DNA of 17,511 bases from Gryganskiella cystojenkinii (lineage: Eukaryota; Mortierellomycota; Mortierellomycetes; Mortierellales; Mortierellaceae), in contig JAAAIG010000546.1 in the NCBI GenBank assembly GCA_015852425.1, forward strand, positions 1 to 17,511. Reading direction: 5' to 3'. A program made the position numbers and the translations under genes. This document shows positions 1 to 8,600 of the stretch, in pieces. Positions within the stretch are counted from its first letter, which is position 1, and each line of letters starts with the position of its first letter. The notes below the pieces were generated by a model, which saw only the letters and a program-made list of their open reading frames with translations, was not told the DNA's origin and did not search any database.

Positions 1-464
1 CACCGCCCGATGAACCACTCAGGGTGCTGGTTGTCCTCGTCTTTCTGAACTTGATGCTTTATGCGAAGGGACTGCATGTTTGGACAGTTCCAAATCCATA
101 CATTGAGACCCTCGATCGTAGTCTCGATACTCAAGCTCAGCTTACGGACTCGCGGGAAGAGAGGCATGACGTTGAGGTCAACAACAAAACCCTCGTACGA
201 CTCCTCGTCAGGCAATACCACCGTCAGATACTTAATTAAATGCCCTAAACCACGAAGATCATCGAGAGTGGGGGTCATGATGCCGTCGGTGTCTTGCTTG
301 ACACGGATGCGCTCAAAGACAAACGAGAGGAAGTAACCTCTCCAGGCGCGGCTTACGCGAGAGCAAAGGCAGCATTCATTACGTGTGAGGTACGTCGTTG
401 CATGCAAAAGGAGTTCTGGAATTTGGAAAACAGGGTTAGTAGGAGCGAGTTGGTGGGGGTTCAT
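1..464 (-). CDS. F-box-like / LRR protein, copy A (N-terminal part, cut by window edge)
   Basis: The reading frame is open from ATG at 464 to the window edge and gives about 154 residues without a stop. It aligns without gaps to the first 154 residues of copy D, with about 16 differences counted by eye. Residues about 10-50 read like an F-box: an Asn-Pro-Val-Phe start, an Ile-Pro-Glu-Leu-Leu helix, then Cys-Ser-Arg-Val-Ser-Arg-x-Trp. Short leucine-rich strands follow (around residues 103-115 and 130-140). F-box proteins usually tether substrates to SCF ubiquitin ligases, with the LRR part binding the substrate; that role is family knowledge and is not shown here. The start matches copy D exactly, including the preceding CACACTCCAAA context. 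A TATA-like TATTAAAG lies 112 bp upstream. The rest of the gene lies outside the window. Confidence 0.8.
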   Translation of the reverse strand, partial: MNPHQLAPTNPVFQIPELLLHATTYLTRNECCLCSRVSRAWRGYFLSFVFERIRVKQDTDGIMTPTLDDLRGLGHLIKYLTVVLPDEESYEGFVVDLNVMPLFPRVRKLSLSIETTIEGLNVWIWNCPNMQSLRIKHQVQKDEDNQHPEWFIGR

Positions 465-575
465 TTTGGAGTGTGGTGTGGGCTATAAAGGAATCGAGTG
501 GAAGTGTAAGTGAAGGCTACAACAACTAAAGAGAATGAGGAAAAAAGAAAGGAAGAGAGAAAGAAAGAGTGTGTT

Positions 576-583
576 CTTTAATA
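576..583 (-). promoter_or_regulatory. TATA-like box of copy A
   Basis: TATTAAAG on the minus strand lies 112 bp before the copy A start codon. The aligned place in copy D is TATAAAAG at almost the same distance (113 bp), which supports a positional core promoter. The function is inferred. Confidence 0.5.
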
Positions 584-586
584 GCA

Positions 587-935
587 TCGCACTCTTGTCC
601 CGGTTGCCAAAGAAGGTAATAGGAGTGCAGAGAAAGGTCCTTCATTTGACCGTGTTGCCTCTACTCTCGGCAATCGATGCGGTCATCTCTCCAGTGTAAC
701 ACTGGCCTGTGAAAATCCGCAACCCTGAGAGAAAAAAAGAGAGTGAGTAATAGAAGGAACGAGAGTGCGCTTTTGTAGCATCACGCGCTTGTCCCGGTTG
801 CCAAAGAAGGTAACGGGAGTGCAGCACAGAAACGTCCTCATTTGACCGCGTTGCCTCTACTCTCGGCAATCGATGCGGTCATCTCTACAGTGCAAAGCTG
901 ACTTGTGAAAATCAGCGACGCCTGCCTGCCGCGCG
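587..935 (-). repeat. Tandemly duplicated promoter module upstream of copy A (period 196 bp)
   Basis: Two direct copies lie head to tail, starting near 587 and 783. Each holds the block CCCGGTTGCCAAAGAAGGTAA, then GGAGTGCAG, a 39-bp imperfect palindrome, and a GTGAAAATC end. The same pair is found inverted before copy D with a period of 178 bp, so the doubling probably predates the inverted duplication. Purine-rich spacer sequence (GAGAGAAA on plus) separates the copies. Confidence 0.75.
647..881. promoter_or_regulatory. Pair of 39-bp imperfect palindromes (647-685 and 843-881)
   Basis: Each copy begins with TGACCG, then TTGCC, has a spacer TCTACTCTC, and ends with GGCAA and CGGTCA. The two halves are near reverse complements. 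One copy lies in each promoter repeat of copy A, and matching copies lie before copy D. The symmetry would suit a dimeric DNA-binding protein. The binding role is inference; the symmetry and the fourfold occurrence are seen directly. Confidence 0.5.
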
Positions 936-1480
936 TCAGAGTTGGCGAGAAACCTGAAGTCTCGTCCTCGTCGCGCTCACAACTCTTCACATGAATCCGT
1001 ATCCAAGTGTCGCCATTTCCTCCAATTTTTTTATTGTAGGTCCAGCACGCGTGTAGTTCGATCAAGAACGACAACTGTCGTGTTGCTTGTTTAGACAGAG
1101 CGGCTCGAGGAGAGGAAGTGGCTGATAATGTTGGTCCTTTGTCGAAAAGATTGAGAGCAAAAATATAGCGAGCAGCAAGCAAGCGCGCCACTGACTGTCG
1201 CGTACACTCACATCTGGAAACCAGCATGCACTTTCGTGCTACCACAACTAGTGCAATGATCGCCGAAAGCGATCAGATGAACAGCGATATCCGACGATCG
1301 CTTCTCTTACTCGACAAGAACGCGCTGATCTCCCTGAAACCCACCCACCTTGTTCCTTTCCACCTCTTCATCAATACTGCAAAGCAACAAGTCGTATCAT
1401 TTATCAAAAGCATCCGCAATATTTATTGTTGTAATTCGGGTGAATGACAATGAAGGACGATGGAGTTGATGTGCCCATTT
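884..1480. other. Non-coding stretch conserved between the arms
   Basis: No convincing gene was found here. The stretch matches 15237-15830 inverted, with only scattered substitutions and small indels. An open frame at 1226-1447 (plus) is broken in the right arm by a 1-nt deletion, which argues against it being a gene. The closeness of the two arms here exceeds that of the inner flanks. Confidence 0.6.
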
Positions 1481-2300
1481 CGGATATTCACCACCCCCCC
1501 CCCCCCCCCCTTTCTCGATAACGTCAGTGATGTGTCGGGGCATACTTTTGTAGAGGCTGTCGAGTAATTCGTCAGAGAGATTCTTCCAAATATCCTCCAC
1601 CCGGTCTCCGAGTTCATCGATCGATTCTGCATCCCCACTTTATGCCGTTCAAAGAACGTCTCGAAGAGTCCAACTTGTGTGGTGATACATTGTCCAGTTA
1701 TCTTAGCCGTATCATTCCCCGAACTGGAGGACATAACCACTAACGACATCGACTTACAATTCTCCGTTTATTGTGCCATCGAGCTTGCAGGCAAAGCCAG
1801 GGCCATGGCGGTTGATGCATCTCCGGATCATAATCTTGCCTCACCCAAACTTTGACATTGGCTGAACTTGATGAGAACAACACCTTCCTGTGTGGTTTGC
1901 TGTAATAAAACTTCTTGCCAAAGGACCCGATGCGGCTGATGGAGCATTCATCCGAGATGACCTTCTTCCAGTCGCCTGCTGTTTAAGTTGTGCGGTCATG
2001 GATGAATGGGAGACTCTTTACTGTTTGAACTTGACAAGTAGGGGCTGGAGTGCCGTTGCAGCGGACATCGTTGATGTGAAATGTTATTTTTGAGTTGATT
2101 GGATCGTTGGGCATCATTCAGGGTTCTTGTCCTTCCCAGAATACATCGCTCCAGTCTTCTTCCTGATCATCTTGTGACAATAGGTCCAACCATGATCCCA
2201 ACTGATGATGCGACGATCTGAGCCAAGTTTCCATCTTGTAATTGTTCTTTTGCCAACTCGAGTTTTTGCCCTTAGTAGTAAACGCATGTTCATATATCCT
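1480..2300 (-). mobile_element. Decayed Tc1/mariner-type transposase
   Basis: Minus-strand fragments in several frames read like a Tc1-family transposase. Around 1890-1975 a Trp-Lys-Lys-Val-Ile-Ser-Asp-Glu stretch holds the first catalytic Asp (codon 1950-1952), followed by a Gly-Lys-Lys-Phe-Tyr-Tyr-Ser region. Around 1692-1694 lies an Asp-Asn motif (second catalytic Asp). The C-terminal tail at about 1512-1600 has Leu-Asp-Ser-Leu-Tyr-Lys-Ser-Met-Pro-Arg, as in this family. The block that normally carries the third acidic residue (Pro-Asp-Leu-Asn-Pro type) is deleted near 1610-1630, and stops and frameshifts interrupt the rest. It cannot encode an active enzyme. Terminal inverted repeats were not recognised. 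The right arm retains only the last part. Confidence 0.75.
1494..1510. repeat. C17 homopolymer
   Basis: Seventeen C on plus (G17 on minus) at the end of the transposase relic, where related elements usually encode a Gly-Gly pair. The right arm carries a G17 run of the same length at 15206-15222. Confidence 0.95.
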
Positions 2301-2399
2301 TTCAGATTGGGGCTCGTGTCAGGTTGCAGAAAGGTGACAGGGAATGCGGAAAAGGGATGAAGGGATGAAGAAGGAAGGAGGGGGCAGAAGTATAGAGCT

Positions 2400-3235
2400 C
2401 GAAAGAATTATTTGACCTATTTGCGCGTGGGAGCTGTGATCAAGCCCAACGAAAAACGAAGTCTAAAACTAAACTGATATCAAGGGACAACAAGAAGGGA
2501 TATGAAACCCCCCTCATCTCTTGTCTCGCGAGTCAGTTCTTGGCTGTGGGTTCCTTTGCGCAAAAGGTGTCATGGCTACTGATGCTGGTTTTTACCCTTA
2601 CGTGTAAATCAACAACGAAAGAATCTGAGGAGCAGGTCGAGGGCACCAATGTCTGCCTAACTGGAATTCCTTCTTTCGGAGATGCACATCGAACGAACTT
2701 CCCTGAAATCGAACCCAGTGAACGAGGATCAAAGCGATGCGTAATGAACCACCCGACCGTTCTACGCACAGAGACCCATGCTTGATTTTATCCATTTTCG
2801 CATGAAATACTGACCCCTACTCAGTATTCGTTTGGCCCAGGCACACTCGATGCTTCACAAGAAAAAAAAATGGCTGTTTTTTTTCCTTCTCTCTCAAGAC
2901 AACCATCGCGCGTCCAGGTCGAGAAGAGGAAGGCGAGGTGGAGTCGAGCTATTCAGTTAGGTCAAGAAGGGGAAAGTGAGGAGGGGTCGAACTATTCAAG
3001 TCAATACCAGGATCAAGACCCAGTCGAGGAGAGCGGAGTATTTGGTGGCAGACAAAGCGCTAATAAAAAAAAAGTAAAAATAAAAGTCGAGGAGAGTGAA
3101 GTCGAGTCAAGGGCGGCAAGAACAAGGGACGACGGCGGTACGGCCCCAGAAGCTTTACACCGCTGGTCTGTGATCGATCTCTATCATGCTGGCGCCGGCA
3201 AGCCTTGTGGGCAAGATCAAGAATTTATATCGATT
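2400..3235. other. 3' flank of copy B shared with copy C
   Basis: Read on minus, this region aligns with about 13981-14680 of the right arm over its whole length, so the duplicated unit extends well past the gene. ORFs seen here (for example 2540-2785 plus, 2870-3343 plus) are not kept in the right arm and are not taken as genes. Within it, 3022-3096 holds a 63-bp segment bounded by the 12-bp direct repeat AGTCGAGGAGAG, of which the right arm has only one copy and no intervening DNA. Confidence 0.7.
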
Positions 3236-4291
3236 AAAGTCAGGGCATCGCGTATATCCAGGTTTGGCCATACCTTTTTCATCCACTGTGGAACAAATCT
3301 CGCCTTTCTACTTTGCGGATTATGCAAAGGTGGCCGGCCTTGAACAACCGAAGATCCAGTCGATCTTCCAGAGCCACCATCTCCATGATGAACAGCTTTT
3401 CAAGAGATGTTAGGCTTTCAAAGGAGCCGTTGAATGCAACGTTCCGTTCAGGATAAAACAATAGAGGCCAGTAATGGACATGCATCTCTTTCGAGTTACA
3501 AGGCAGCTGAATAGGAGCGCCTTGGAGCACATTCTCCCCGTGTACGCTCGGAATAAAAAAATCTGCAATGTCAAGCGGCACGATCTTGAGATGGACGAGG
3601 TTGACACAGAAGCCTTTAACGGAGAGATTGCCCAGGGATGTGATGATAGGACAATCACTGAGGTCAAGATGAGTAACCGTCCCGGCAATGGCCATCAACG
3701 CCGAAAACGACAGGTCTCCGAAAATTTCTGTGGAGAGGATGATACGCTCGAGATGTCGATCGAGGACAAAGGCTATCTCCTTGTCACCCAGTAAATCACT
3801 CTTGAGCTTGAACTTGGTCAAAGCGGAGCATCGATTGATGAACCACTCAGAGTGCTGGTTCTCCTCCTCTCCGTGGACTTTCTTCACGCGAAGGGATCTC
3901 ATGTTTGGACAGTTAGAAATCCACATATAGAGACCCTCGATCGTAGTCTCGATGCTTAAGCTCAACTTGCGGACTAGCGAGAAAAGTGGCATGACATCAG
4001 GATCGACGACAAATTCCTCGTATGGGTCCTCATCGGGTAACACGACAGTCAGATACTTGATCGTATGCCGAAATGTCCGAAGAGTATCGAGAGAGGGGAC
4101 CATGATACCGTTGATGTTTTGCTTCACATCGATGCGTTCATAGACAAGCGAGAGGAAGTATCCTCTCCAGTCGGCTCACGCGAGAGCAAAGGGAGCGATG
4201 GTGGCGTGGAAGGTACTGCACTACTTCTAAAAGGAGTTCGAGTTCTGTATTTCAAAAACAGGGTTAGTAGAGAGAGTTGGTGGGAATCCAT
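3230..4291 (-). pseudogene. F-box-like / LRR copy B, frameshifted pseudogene
   Basis: The ATG at 4291 matches the start of copy D. A 1-nt loss within the first ten codons shifts the frame, further small indels follow in the F-box region (about 4215-4250), and a 2-nt loss lies near 4165. From 4127 a 282-residue frame is open and collinear with copies C and D: LRR-like strands, the Asp-Cys-Pro-Ile-Ile-Thr motif, and the Glu-Lys-Leu-Phe-Ile-Met stretch. A 1-nt loss near 3300 then replaces the conserved Pro-Pro-Trp-Met C-terminus by a short tail ending at 3279. The lesions at both ends make a functional F-box protein unlikely. The TATA-like site of copies A and D reads TACAAAAG here (4428-4435, minus). 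The central part could still be transcribed, which the sequence cannot settle. Confidence 0.85.
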
Positions 4292-4439
4292 TTTGGAGTA
4301 CGCTGTGGGCTAGAATGGAGTAAAGTGGCAGTGGAAGTGAAGGCTATAACAGCTAAAGAGAACGAGGCAAAAAATGAAAGCAAGAAAGAAAGAAGAGAGA
4401 GACAGTGATAGAAGGAGCGAGAGTGTGCTTTTGTAGCAT

Positions 4440-5012
4440 CACGCGCTTGTCCAGGTTTCATTTGAACGCCTCTCCTCTTGGTACTCGTCAATGCGATCAT
4501 CTGTACAGCACAAAACTGTTCTGTGAAAACTCGTAACGCCGAAGTTTGGCAGCAGCGCCAGCCTGACCCATGGTAGAAGCCAAGCCTGAACGATATCTTT
4601 TGTCTCGGTAAATTTCTCTCCATTTTTATAGGAGGTCCAGCTCGAGTACTGCTCGACTCTTTGGTCTCAACGCTGTCTCCTTTTCCAAAATTCTGCAGAA
4701 CTTCCGGATTACAAAAGTTTACTGGTACGCAGTTCCTTTTCGGTCTCGGGAGATCAATATGTTTCCAGTCTCGAGTAAACAGCTTCCCCGCCATCGTCTG
4801 TCGATTTGTGCGCGAGTGAGCGCCGGCGGGTTGGGGAATACTGGGAGGTATCCCTGCTCTATGCTAGCGCTGTACTGTTTTTCAATGCTGAATGGTTGCC
4901 CTAGATGGTATCATGGATGAACATGCCACGACCTGTGCGCGGCCCTTGGAAGAGGTGGAAGTAGAGGGTGTAGGTTAAAAGAGAAGCTTAATGTTGGAGT
5001 GTGAAAAATATT
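4440..5012. other. Upstream stretch of copy B shared with copy C
   Basis: Read on minus, it aligns with about 12311-12720. It holds a degenerate version of the promoter palindrome (near 4463-4500) in which the paired half-sites are eroded. A long minus-strand frame here (4794-4264) is not kept in the right arm, which lacks about 30 bp around its start, so I do not call it a gene. The inner boundary of the arm lies near 5012. Confidence 0.55.
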
Positions 5013-5212
5013 TGTAGAAAAAATGATTTTTTGTGTTGATGATGGAGGCATGGCAGAAAAGAGAGCAAAGAGCGGAAAAAAGAAAGGCGGTCATTATTGG
5101 GACGGGGTATCATCTTTTTTCATGCACCCTGATCGTTTGTTAGTCGCGTGGCTTATCTTCCTTTTTCGAATAAACGCCAAGTGCAACGACGGGACATTCA
5201 ACTAGGTCGGTG

Positions 5213-5422
5213 ATGACGAGCAGCGTACTCGGTCCCTGGGTCTCAAAACTGTACCGTCGACAAAAGGTCACGTCGAGGTTACTAGATGAAGTCCGCGACA
5301 AGTTTATCCATGCCTATCGACTTGAAAAACATGATCTCGCATTCTCTCAGCCGACAGGCGATTGCAGGGCCTTGGCGAGGCGGTACCTGGGCAAAGAGCG
5401 GCTTTTAGTCCATGTCGAATGA
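5213..5422 (+). CDS. Unrecognised small ORF, 69 aa (or last exon of an eroded gene)
   Basis: An ATG at 5213 opens a 69-residue frame of protein-like composition, with a basic N-terminal half (Tyr-Arg-Arg-Gln-Lys) and the end Leu-Leu-Val-His-Val-Glu. I do not recognise it. It sits between the inner end of the left arm and the 3' end of the RhoGAP gene, which lies on the opposite strand (convergent). An A-rich stretch follows the stop. A possible splice acceptor (CTAG at about 5202-5205) lies just before it, so it could also be the 3' exon of a gene whose upstream part was replaced by the inverted arm. It may be chance. Confidence 0.25.
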   Translation: MTSSVLGPWVSKLYRRQKVTSRLLDEVRDKFIHAYRLEKHDLAFSQPTGDCRALARRYLGKERLLVHVE

Positions 5423-5581
5423 ATTTCATAATCAAACAAAAATATTAAAAAAATTATGGACGATGGCGTTGTGCTCTCAAGAAATTATGTTCCCATCATG
5501 CAAAAGAGTGCGGGAAATGAAAGGTGCCTTGGCCATCGTTTTAGATCGTGAGTGCTGCATCAACCTCATAGCTTGATAGTG

Positions 5582-5587
5582 TTTATT
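5582..5587 (-). terminator. Polyadenylation signal of the RhoGAP gene
   Basis: AATAAA on the minus strand, about 75 nt beyond the stop codon of the RhoGAP gene (stop at 5664-5662). It is the only perfect match seen in the near 3' flank. Confidence 0.6.
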
Positions 5588-5661
5588 TCAAGGTCATGAA
5601 ACCATTATGTGAATAGTAAAAAAAAGAGTACATCTCGAGCTATCGATCAAGACAGCTGTCA

Positions 5662-8600
5662 TCACAGATGATGGACCTGAGGTTGAGGCGTTCCTGGCGA
5701 TGGAGGGACCTTGGGACTCGTTGTTGATGGTGAAGGTGAAGACTCAATCTCGTATTCTTGCTGCAAGAGATCCAGCTCTCGCTGCTTCTTTTCGATATCG
5801 TATTCAATTTCTTGTCGTTGATGTTGTTCTGGTTGTTGTTGTTGCTGTTGTTGTTGCCACTCGCGTTGCTGTTGTTGCTCCCGTTCCCTTTGTTGTTGCT
5901 TCAATTGTTGTAACGTAGGATGCTGGGGTTGCGGGTACTGCATCGGTCGACCAAACTGTTGTTGTTGCTGTTGTTGCTGCTGTTGTTGGAGGAATTGTTG
6001 ATGCATTTGAGGGTTGTACTGTTGTTGTTGCTGCTGTTGAGGGGTCTGCATTCTATGTTGTTGTTGTTGTTGCTGCTGCTGTTGTTGTTGTTGATGCTGG
6101 TACTGGTTCATGGTAGGGACAGCCTCTCCAGATCCCGAACGAGGAGGCAAAGCAGGAGCACCAGCGGCAGCAATAACCGGACTGGACCCCAACTGGTTCG
6201 CACCATTCATCCGCCTTGGTGGAGGTCCAGGAGGACTCAACGGTGATGTCACACTCCCAACAGAATCCTGTCTCTTGCCTGTAAACCCAGGAGGAGGGGT
6301 CATGGTCACTGGTACACTCTGGATATCGCGTCCTTGACTGTAATCGATATCCCCATACGTGCTGCTGCTGCTTCGAGTCGGTGCCGTCGAGGGTGGCGGT
6401 GAAACAGACGATTCTTCATCACGGACAAACAGATCCGGCGTGTTCAAGATCAAAAACTCGATCACCGTGTTCTTGTGGGTTGTATCCAAGATCTCACGGC
6501 TCTGATCCGGGTTTCGCATTAGGGTCGGTCCAAAGACCACAGACAGGTTCTTGGGCGTCATCAGGTTGATGGATTCCCGTTCCGTGACGCGGTTGAGATG
6601 CTCAAGCAAAACCTTGAGGGTTCGGTAATGCGCCATGGGCATACGCTCCATGAGATCTCTAAAGGTTTGCAACTTTTCCGAGGACTCGGGCATACCCATT
6701 GCATCCATGAAATCCTCGTAGAGATCATAGGGCATAAGGGGCTCTGGCAAAGACCGCAGATATTGCTTCAAAACCGAGGTAATCGAACAGATATCTTGGT
6801 AGAGATCCAAGTCCGAAAGATCGGGTTGGTATCCTGCATCGTAAGCCAAGACAAGTTGACGAGCCTCAGCAGCCATACCAGATCGACGGTAGATACCTTC
6901 GACGTCCAAACCACGCTCATCGACGGCTTCGATACACTTTTCGACAACAAGAGGGATGGCTCTCTCCTCGAGTTCCAACTGGGCCACAAGTGTGTTTCCA
7001 AACATGGTCGCCTTTGGTGGCGCCGGTGGTGGTGCAGTCATGTAGCTAACACTGGACGAGTCGTTATCTCTGGGCATACCAGTGCAATCGTGGAAGACAT
7101 CATGAGTGCAGCGGCCATGGACTTGGAAACCGCAACCTAGAAAGCGATCAAAAGTTCGAAAGGCTGAGAATTAATAAAAGAACAACAAATTGCCACATAC
7201 CACACATAAACTTTAACCAACAACTCTTACCTTGACACTTGTACTCGCGACCCCACATCTTTTCATCGCATCCCTCACATCGTGTGGGTCGGATGTAGTT
7301 GTGCTGAACAAAATAATGCTTCTCGGGGAACCGTCCTCCGTTCACAGAACGGGAGTCACTGCTGAAGGATCGAGTCGTGGGTGGGAGAACACCTCCGTTC
7401 GAGCTTCCGTTATCGGTCGAGATCATGGGTGAACCTCTCCTGCCCGGGATTGGGGTGTCGGCATTCACATTGGGGCCTTCAACCAACAACTTTCCGAACT
7501 TGGCGCCAACATGCTTCATTGCACCGACCCCGGTATTGACAGTGTTCATGGTGCCTTTCTTCCAGTTGAACTTTTTGGGCGCGACAACGTCCTCGCCAAA
7601 GATATCCTCCTGCACATCGTTATCTCTCTGTCCCTTGCGTCGTGGGTGCTCATCCGAGTGGCCCGAGGCTACAGAGTAAGTCGATTCGGAACTCGCAGCG
7701 ACTTTCAGATCCTGCTGATTGCCGCCACTCGCTTGACGTTGCCGGCTTCGGATCTTGTCTGTAAAGGACTGGAGCATATTACCGCCCGCGTTATAACTGG
7801 CCGAGGGTGCGGATGGAGGTGCTGCGACTCGATTCGACTCCTTGTCCTTGCGTCCTTGGATCTCGCGCATCAGATCACTATTCATGCTCGACAACTCTGC
7901 GTTTCGGACACTCAACACTGCCATCTCATCAAGGACACCATCGCGTTGTTCCGAGTAATCGTTGAGTTCCTGTTGCAATTGCTCCTTTTGTAACTGAAGA
8001 GCCTTGACTTCGTTCTGGTAGGCTTGTTTCATAAGGTCGTGACTGGTGCTAAACCGGGGGTTGGCAGAAGGTCCTGTCGCGAGATGCGAGGTGGTGTTGG
8101 AGGCCAGAGCTTCTTCCTTGGCCCTATTAACGTACAATGGAAGGCACGTAACATACATTAGATCAGGCAAATTTACGTAATCGTAATTATTGATGCGAAG
8201 CAGACAGAAAAGACACGGGGACCTCTCTCACGTACCTGAGTTCCACATTGACTGCCTCAAGATCCATTCCAAGGAGATCCTTTTCGATATACATGTCTCG
8301 CAACTTCTTCTCCAGTTGCACCTCTTTCTCCTTCAACTGATCACAGCGGGATTGCGCCACTTCAATCTTTTGTTGCAAGGACCCATGAAGTAGAAGACTT
8401 GAAGGTTCGTGTTTGGCCAACGCCAAGCTCAACGCGCTGATCAGCGCCTTGGCGTCCTCCAGACTCATGGTATCATTCTATGGGCGTCGTGGAAGAAATA
8501 AAAGAAAAAGAGTTTACAAATATAAGACATGGGCGTTCATCATGACAAATTTTGAGAGCACAGAAAGAAAAAAAGATATTTTTGGTCGGTGAGAACCTCC

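Larger units (their letters stand above)
1..5012. repeat. Left arm of a large inverted duplication
   Basis: Read on the minus strand, this segment matches the right arm (about 12195-17511 read on plus) in the same order: a shared upstream stretch, F-box-like copy B/C, 3' flank, Tc1/mariner relic, non-coding stretch, promoter module, F-box-like copy A/D. The inner end is placed near 5012, where similarity to the right arm stops in a run around AAATATTTTTCACACTCC. The outer end lies beyond the window. The arms differ by many substitutions and by large and small indels, so this is a real diverged duplication and not a sequence read twice. Similarity was judged by eye. Confidence 0.9.

Noticed and set aside
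1226..1447. 73-aa plus-strand ORF in the conserved non-coding stretch
   Set aside because: The right-arm counterpart has a 1-nt deletion that breaks the frame early, and no family is recognised.
1480..2300. Active Tc1/mariner element
   Set aside because: Stops, frameshifts and loss of the third catalytic block; no terminal inverted repeats found.
2540..3413. Several plus- and minus-strand ORFs in the 3' flank of copy B
   Set aside because: None is kept in the aligned right-arm flank (13981-14680); they overlap low-complexity and repeated sequence.
4264..4794. 176-aa minus-strand ORF upstream of copy B
   Set aside because: It runs out of frame over the copy B start, its beginning is absent from the right arm, and it shows no domain. 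Probably a chance frame in promoter DNA.
5920..6246. Leucine-rich plus-strand ORF
   Set aside because: It is the antisense reading of the Gln codon repeats of the RhoGAP gene.
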